In this document: positions 58,864 through 64,000 of the stretch, one piece after another
Layout of the letters: the number at the start of each line of letters is the position of its first letter
How positions within the stretch are numbered: position 1 is the first letter of the stretch
Source: an uncultured Lactobacillus sp.
Lineage (GTDB): Bacteria > Bacillota > Bacilli > Lactobacillales > Lactobacillaceae
NCBI RefSeq assembly: GCF_947367085.1
Contig: NZ_CANBCP010000002.1
Location: 1-64,000 of the forward strand
Direction of reading: 5' to 3'
Length of the DNA: 64,000 nt
Program-made: the position numbers and the translations under genes
The notes under the pieces: model-generated
Database searches by the model: none
Seen by the model: the letters and a program-made list of their open reading frames with translations, nothing else
Told to the model about the DNA's origin: nothing

Positions 58864-60126
58864 TTACTTAATTCTAACTAAAGTATACTTCTTCTTACCC
58901 TTACGGATAATTACAAACTTACCATCAAATGCGCTATCTGGCTCCACAATAAAGTCAATATCATTTTGACGTTCGCCATTTACATAGATAGCCCCGTTTT
59001 TCACATCTTCGCGAGCTTGACGCTTAGATGATTCAATCTTAGTTTCAACTAAGAAATCAACAATATTCTTAGCTTCTTTAGTAGCTTCAGTACTTGGTGC
59101 GTTCTTAAAGCCTTGTTTAATTTGAGCTACAGATAAATCTTTTACATTCCCCTTAAAGAGTGCTTCTGTAATAAATTGTGCTTCATCAAGACCTTCTTGG
59201 CCGTGAACAAACTTGGTAACTTCTTCAGCTAAACGACGTTGTGCCGTACGCTTCCAAGGCTCTTTTTCGACACTTTCGGCTAGGTCTTCAATTTCTTGGC
59301 GTGATAAGAAAGTGAAGTACTTAAGGTACTTAACAACATCACGATCATCTTGGTTAAGCCAGAATTGGTAAAATTCGTAAGGACTAGTCTTTTCAGGATC
59401 AAGCCAAACTGCACCACCAGCAGATTTACCAAACTTAGTACCATCAGCTTTAAGCATTAAAGGAATAGTTAAACCAAATGCCTTTCGATCTCCACCTTCA
59501 AGTTTGTGGATCAAGTCAATACCAGCAGTAATATTCCCCCATTGGTCACTGCCTCCAATTTGAAGTTGAACGCCATTATCCTTATTTAAGTGGTAAAAGT
59601 CGATTGCTTGTAAGATTTGGTATGAAAACTCAGTAAATGAAATTCCATTTTCAAGACGACTAGCAACAACATCTTTATTAATCATATTGTTAACTTGGAA
59701 GAACTTACCGTAATCACGTAAAAAATCGAGTAAGTTCATATTACCAAGCCATTCAGCGTTGTTTCGAATTTCGAAGTTTTCAGTTCCAAATAACTTCTTC
59801 ATTTGAGCAGTTAACTTTTCCTCGTTATGCTTAACTTGGTCAGCAGTTTGTAAAGTACGTTCAGTTTTACGACCAGATGGGTCACCAATTGCACCAGTAC
59901 CACCACCAATTAAAATAACTGGATGATAACCTGCCATTTGGAATCTCTTTAAGATCATAAATGGAATTAAGTGACCAATATGAAGTGAATCACCAGTTGG
60001 ATCCGTTCCACAGTATAAAGCTAAGTCATCGTGCTCTTTTAAGTAATCGCGCAACCCATCTGCATCGGTTTCTTGATTAATAGCCCCACGCCATTCTAGG
60101 TCTTCTAAAATGTCAAATTTTGCCAT
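58864..60126 (-). CDS. tyrS: Tyrosyl-tRNA synthetase
   Basis: GTDPTGDSLHIGHLIPFMILKRF, KFGKSAGGA, C-terminal S4-like domain. Confidence 0.97.
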   Translation of the reverse strand: MAKFDILEDLEWRGAINQETDADGLRDYLKEHDDLALYCGTDPTGDSLHIGHLIPFMILKRFQMAGYHPVILIGGGTGAIGDPSGRKTERTLQTADQVKHNEEKLTAQMKKLFGTENFEIRNNAEWLGNMNLLDFLRDYGKFFQVNNMINKDVVASRLENGISFTEFSYQILQAIDFYHLNKDNGVQLQIGGSDQWGNITAGIDLIHKLEGGDRKAFGLTIPLMLKADGTKFGKSAGGAVWLDPEKTSPYEFYQFWLNQDDRDVVKYLKYFTFLSRQEIEDLAESVEKEPWKRTAQRRLAEEVTKFVHGQEGLDEAQFITEALFKGNVKDLSVAQIKQGFKNAPSTEATKEAKNIVDFLVETKIESSKRQAREDVKNGAIYVNGERQNDIDFIVEPDSAFDGKFVIIRKGKKKYTLVRIK

Positions 60127-60139
60127 AATATCCTCCAAT

Positions 60140-60350
60140 AAAAAACGCCCCTTGAGCCTAAACTCAAGGGACGACTAAATATCTTTCTTAGCCGTGGTAC
60201 CACCCACGTTCGCGCATATTGCGCCTTTAAAAAGTCTTTAAGGAGACCAGTCCATAATTGTACTTCGTTTAAGCCAGCCTGCCTAGCTCTCACCACATGC
60301 TAGTTCTCTGAACACTGAGCTGGTTAACTACTTCGTATTAATTTAGATGA
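60140..60350 (-). promoter_or_regulatory. T-box leader (Tyr) with terminator
   Basis: Minus strand CGTGGGTGGTACCACGGCTAAG (T-box), upstream ACGAAGTACAATT with UAC specifier, terminator GTCCCTTGAGTTTAGGCTCAAGGGGCGTTTTTT. Confidence 0.93.
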
Positions 60351-60392
60351 TAAGCGACAAGGTCCAAGAAGTCAAATGATTTTTTATTAAAA

Positions 60393-63338
60393 CTAGTTAT
60401 AAAACTTCGATCCCATTAAATGTGCTTTACCTGCACTCATATCGTATTGAACCATTTCGTAGTCATGCAATAATTTTCTTTGACTAGAAGTTAAAGTCTT
60501 TTCAGAAACTTTATGACCTTTTTGATCGACTAATTCATACCCATCTTCACCATCGTAATTAATAGTTAAAGCTGGTAATTCTTGATGAACTTTAGTCAAC
60601 AAAGCTTGATATGGCGTTACTTTAGAATTTGTTTGCTCTAACGTCATACTGATAAAGTCACTCGTATTTACATAACTTGATTTACCAATTTTAGCTTTAG
60701 CACCATGGGTGCGGGCGTATTTATTTGAATAAATAAAGTAAGTCGTTGAGTGCAGCTTAATTGGATATTTCTTTAGTTCATCTTGATTAATAATTGTTGG
60801 ATAATGGTCACCATAAAATACAAAAGTTATCGGCTTGTTAATCTTATCGATCTGCTCAATAAAGCTCTTAACAGCTAAATCAGTATATTGCGCACCTCTA
60901 GTATAAGTAGAAAAGTTAGTATCAGTGATCCCTTTAGCTAAAGGTAAGCTTAATTTTATACCGTTAGTAAATTCATTATCACCATACCAGTCATTATAAG
61001 GAGTGTGGTTTTGAATTGAAATCAGATTGATAAATTGACCACCTTTACGTGAATCTATCTGTCGTAAGCCATTTTTATACAAAGTATCATCTGACATATA
61101 CCAGTCACGACCGATTTTCTTTTGATCCGTGATCTTATATTTCGAACCTAAGTAAGCAAACTTATTAAACTTAAACTTCTTATATACTGAAGCTCTAGCA
61201 TAATAGGTTCCATAAAACGGGTGGATTGCTGACGAATAATTAAAGCTTTGTCCCATATTAGGATATTTTGAAAACTTCGGCAAAACTTGCAAATATGGCA
61301 TGATTTGCCCCTTAAAGTTAGCCATATTAAATCCCGTCATCGCTTCATATTCCATATTGGCAGTACCACCACCATAGCCAGCACTGAGCATATGACCATA
61401 AGTAGTATCTTTTTTGAGTGAGTGCATAAATGGAATTGGGTCTTTAGTGGTTAATTTAACTCCCGGAAAATCAGTTGGATCAACAAATGACTCACTTAAA
61501 TTAAAGATAATCGTCTGATCAGAAAGCTTGTTTTTTCGAGTCTTATTAATTTGCTTGGCAACCTGACTATATTCTTTTTGAATCTGATCAAGCTTACCAA
61601 CAGAATAACCAGCTGGCTTTTGCATTGTTTCAACATTTAAGTAGTCTATCAAACTCAAAACTGGACCATTTTTTTGTAGATCTCCTTTAGGATTAGAAAA
61701 AGTAATTACATTACCGAATCCTCGAGATAAGTAATATAAAGTTGTATTTTTCTTGTTAAAACCCATCGGAGTCAAGAAGACTAAGATACTTACTCCTAGC
61801 CAAATTAATCTTTGCTTGAAGTTTCCTAACTTAATTGGATGTTTTTTCTCTAAAATGATCGTCACAATAATTAAAATAATAATTCCAACTATTGCTGCAA
61901 AGACAATCCCCATCCCTACCATTGGTAAAAGGGTCTTCCAGTTAGTAATTTCTTGAATTTCAGAAGGATAAATTGGCTCTCCTCTGAGTAGTAATTTTTC
62001 TTTTTCAGCAATCGTCCAGATCAAAGTCAAAACCGTTACAAGGATTATTGAGGTCCAGTAACGAGTAAAGATAAAATTAAAGACCGCAAACAAGGCAAAT
62101 AAGAAAATCGCCGTTAAAAATGGCACAAAGAAATTCTGCCCAATTAATACAGCAAAGGCATTTTGATTGTCAATTTGACCGCCATCGGCCATAACCAAAA
62201 TAGATATTGCACTTAAAAGGATTAAGTAAAGCCAAGTCCAAAGACTAATTTTATGACGTGAAAGAAAAGCTTGTATTTTTATCTTTAACTCAGAAAAAGC
62301 ATCTAATAAAGATGAGAAAGTATCTTTATTGAGGATATTAGCGAATTTTTCAAAAAATGGAATATGTAAAACTATGGCATTAACACATAAAACTAAAATA
62401 AAGCTGATAATAATTAATCCAATTATCAAGCCCACCAGCATTAACTTACTAATCCCTAATCGATGACTAGTACTATTATAAAAGAACAAATTTGGACTCA
62501 AGCTATATTGTCCAATAATCGCTAGCGGTGTTAAGAAATAAAGGCTATTACTATTAAAACTGCTCCAAACACCTCTAAAAGTCCGTTCAATTAAGGCAGC
62601 AATAAAGATATAGAGTGGAGATGAATAGCTTATTAGGAAATTAGGATTAAAAGTAAAATTAGTACCAACAATAGCTTTGCTTTGAATAAAAACTGTTGTC
62701 AGTCCAATAGTAATCCCTAGTAAAATAATCGCTAACACGCCAGTCCAAAGCGGCTTAATCCTGTTTAAAAAGGTTTGCTTTTTAATGCCCCAGCCTAAAG
62801 CTACTAGTAGTGTTACTGCTTGCCAGTTATTGGGCATAGAATTAAAGACTGCACTAAAAGAAAAAACTAGTAATGATACAATTGCCCATAAACAATTAAA
62901 TTGCTTATCACTTATCTTTTCTTGTAACTCAACTAATAGCGGGGCAAGAAAACTCGCCAAGATAAAGAAAGAAAACAATGGCGATATAGCAGAGATAAAT
63001 GGAAAGAGGAACGATCCAAAACCATATAAACTAAAGGTATTCGGCGTCTTAATCCAACTTGCAACTGCAAATAAGAACATGGATAATGCCCCTAAAAGCC
63101 AAAAGTTAATAACGATTTTAAAAGTTAGTTTCTTTAAACTGGCTATCTTACCAAATAGATATGCTAGAAAAACCACTAAAAGGTTATTAAAGGCCACACC
63201 AGATGCTTGAATATTTATGTCTTTACTTACACTTGCCCTATCTAAAAAGCCAAAAGCTGGCAAAATAAGTCCAAGTCCAATTAGCAACATAAATATACCG
63301 GCTATAAGTTTTAAAAAAGATTTCTTGTTAGTATTCAC
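60393..63338 (-). CDS. LTA synthase-family (sulfatase-fold) membrane protein, 981 aa
   Basis: Many N-terminal TM segments, C-terminal FNLSESFVDPTDFPGV, SAGYGGGTANMEYEAMTGF, FVFYGDHYPTI. Confidence 0.88.
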   Translation of the reverse strand: MNTNKKSFLKLIAGIFMLLIGLGLILPAFGFLDRASVSKDINIQASGVAFNNLLVVFLAYLFGKIASLKKLTFKIVINFWLLGALSMFLFAVASWIKTPNTFSLYGFGSFLFPFISAISPLFSFFILASFLAPLLVELQEKISDKQFNCLWAIVSLLVFSFSAVFNSMPNNWQAVTLLVALGWGIKKQTFLNRIKPLWTGVLAIILLGITIGLTTVFIQSKAIVGTNFTFNPNFLISYSSPLYIFIAALIERTFRGVWSSFNSNSLYFLTPLAIIGQYSLSPNLFFYNSTSHRLGISKLMLVGLIIGLIIISFILVLCVNAIVLHIPFFEKFANILNKDTFSSLLDAFSELKIKIQAFLSRHKISLWTWLYLILLSAISILVMADGGQIDNQNAFAVLIGQNFFVPFLTAIFLFALFAVFNFIFTRYWTSIILVTVLTLIWTIAEKEKLLLRGEPIYPSEIQEITNWKTLLPMVGMGIVFAAIVGIIILIIVTIILEKKHPIKLGNFKQRLIWLGVSILVFLTPMGFNKKNTTLYYLSRGFGNVITFSNPKGDLQKNGPVLSLIDYLNVETMQKPAGYSVGKLDQIQKEYSQVAKQINKTRKNKLSDQTIIFNLSESFVDPTDFPGVKLTTKDPIPFMHSLKKDTTYGHMLSAGYGGGTANMEYEAMTGFNMANFKGQIMPYLQVLPKFSKYPNMGQSFNYSSAIHPFYGTYYARASVYKKFKFNKFAYLGSKYKITDQKKIGRDWYMSDDTLYKNGLRQIDSRKGGQFINLISIQNHTPYNDWYGDNEFTNGIKLSLPLAKGITDTNFSTYTRGAQYTDLAVKSFIEQIDKINKPITFVFYGDHYPTIINQDELKKYPIKLHSTTYFIYSNKYARTHGAKAKIGKSSYVNTSDFISMTLEQTNSKVTPYQALLTKVHQELPALTINYDGEDGYELVDQKGHKVSEKTLTSSQRKLLHDYEMVQYDMSAGKAHLMGSKFYN

Positions 63339-63422
63339 TTATTGCATCCTTTATTTTAAATTAGACACTCTTACATTTTACTCTTAACTAGAAAACTAAC
63401 AATATTGAAAAAAGGCTTCAAT

Positions 63423-64000
63423 TTATGAAACCTTTTTGCCTAATTTCTTTTTTATTGTAGTTAATACATCTACACGCTTGCCGTGACCAGTGAAAAAGTC
63501 AACGATATCTTTTCTGAACTTAAAACACATAACAGCTGTCGCAAGTAAAAATATAAAGCCACATTGCCAGCCGAAGTTAATCCAAACGTAGATGCTGTAG
63601 CCAAGCATATATACTAATGGCGGAATGGTCAAATTTTTCATCAAAATAACTAAAATAAGACCGCAAATTAGCGCAATTAAGCCGGCACGCCAGTCAAAAA
63701 AGACCATCCACATTGCCGATACCGCCACGCCTTTTCCACCATTAAAATGATTCCACCAAGGAAATGAGTGTCCTAAAATCACACCGAGGCCGCAGGCTGC
63801 TTCAGCTTGACGATTTGCTTTAAAGAGCCAATAAACAATTAATAGTGCAATCAAAGTTTTAGCTAAATCTCCAAAGCAGGTGATAATCCCATATTTTTTA
63901 CCAAAAACTGCGCCAATATTTGCAGTTCCTGGATTTTTAGATCCGTATTTAGTCGGATCTTTATGAAGCAAAACTTTCCCAACAATCATCGCAAACAAGA
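63423..64000 (-). CDS. plsY: Glycerol-3-phosphate acyltransferase PlsY (5' end beyond window)
   Basis: YGSKNPGTANIGAVFGKKYGI, LGHSFPWWNHFNGGKGVAVS. Confidence 0.93.
   Translation of the reverse strand, partial: LFAMIVGKVLLHKDPTKYGSKNPGTANIGAVFGKKYGIITCFGDLAKTLIALLIVYWLFKANRQAEAACGLGVILGHSFPWWNHFNGGKGVAVSAMWMVFFDWRAGLIALICGLILVILMKNLTIPPLVYMLGYSIYVWINFGWQCGFIFLLATAVMCFKFRKDIVDFFTGHGKRVDVLTTIKKKLGKKVS

Noticed and set aside
60105-60296. 63-aa ORF MVRARQAGLNEVQLWTGLL...
   Set aside because: Lies within the Tyr T-box leader/terminator; codes for structured RNA, not protein.
62785-63210. 141-aa plus-strand ORF opposite the LTA synthase-like gene
   Set aside because: Antisense to a TM-rich coding region, a typical shadow ORF.

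Overview
The window is the end of a low-GC Firmicutes chromosomal contig. Gene content, synteny and protein style point to a Lactobacillus of the gasseri/johnsonii type; this is inference only. No CRISPR array, transposase, integrase or prophage was found. Most of the window is conserved core: guaA, xpt-pbuX, murA, pyrG, rpoE, prs, glmU, purR, veg, rsmA, rnmV, tatD, metG, trpS, greA, tyrS and plsY. Accessory sugar loci are also present: an msmEFG/aga/gtfA raffinose-sucrose locus, a beta-glucoside PTS region with three GH1 enzymes, and lacS-lacZ-lacR. The first 121 nt are not biological. They are poly-C plus a readable Nextera/P5 adapter, which adds a fake C-terminus to a truncated MmeI/DnmA-like DNA methyltransferase. 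Readable RNA and DNA regulation includes a guanine-type purine riboswitch, an M-box, a Tyr T-box, a pyrG leader that looks like the G-reiteration (CTP) attenuator, a LexA box on a Y-family polymerase, several cre boxes and novel-looking shared palindromes. The most notable observations are: (i) an acyltransferase split by a G7 homopolymer (possible phase variation); (ii) an intact M-box controlling a P-type ATPase that stops just before the catalytic DKTGT motif; (iii) a palindrome TTGTTCCnnAACAA at two beta-glucoside PTS promoters; (iv) near-identical 18-nt palindromes bracketing a C1 peptidase gene; (v) a probable catalytically dead CPBP-family protein and an MTase with a degenerate nuclease motif; and (vi) two tRNAs with G.A stem mismatches.
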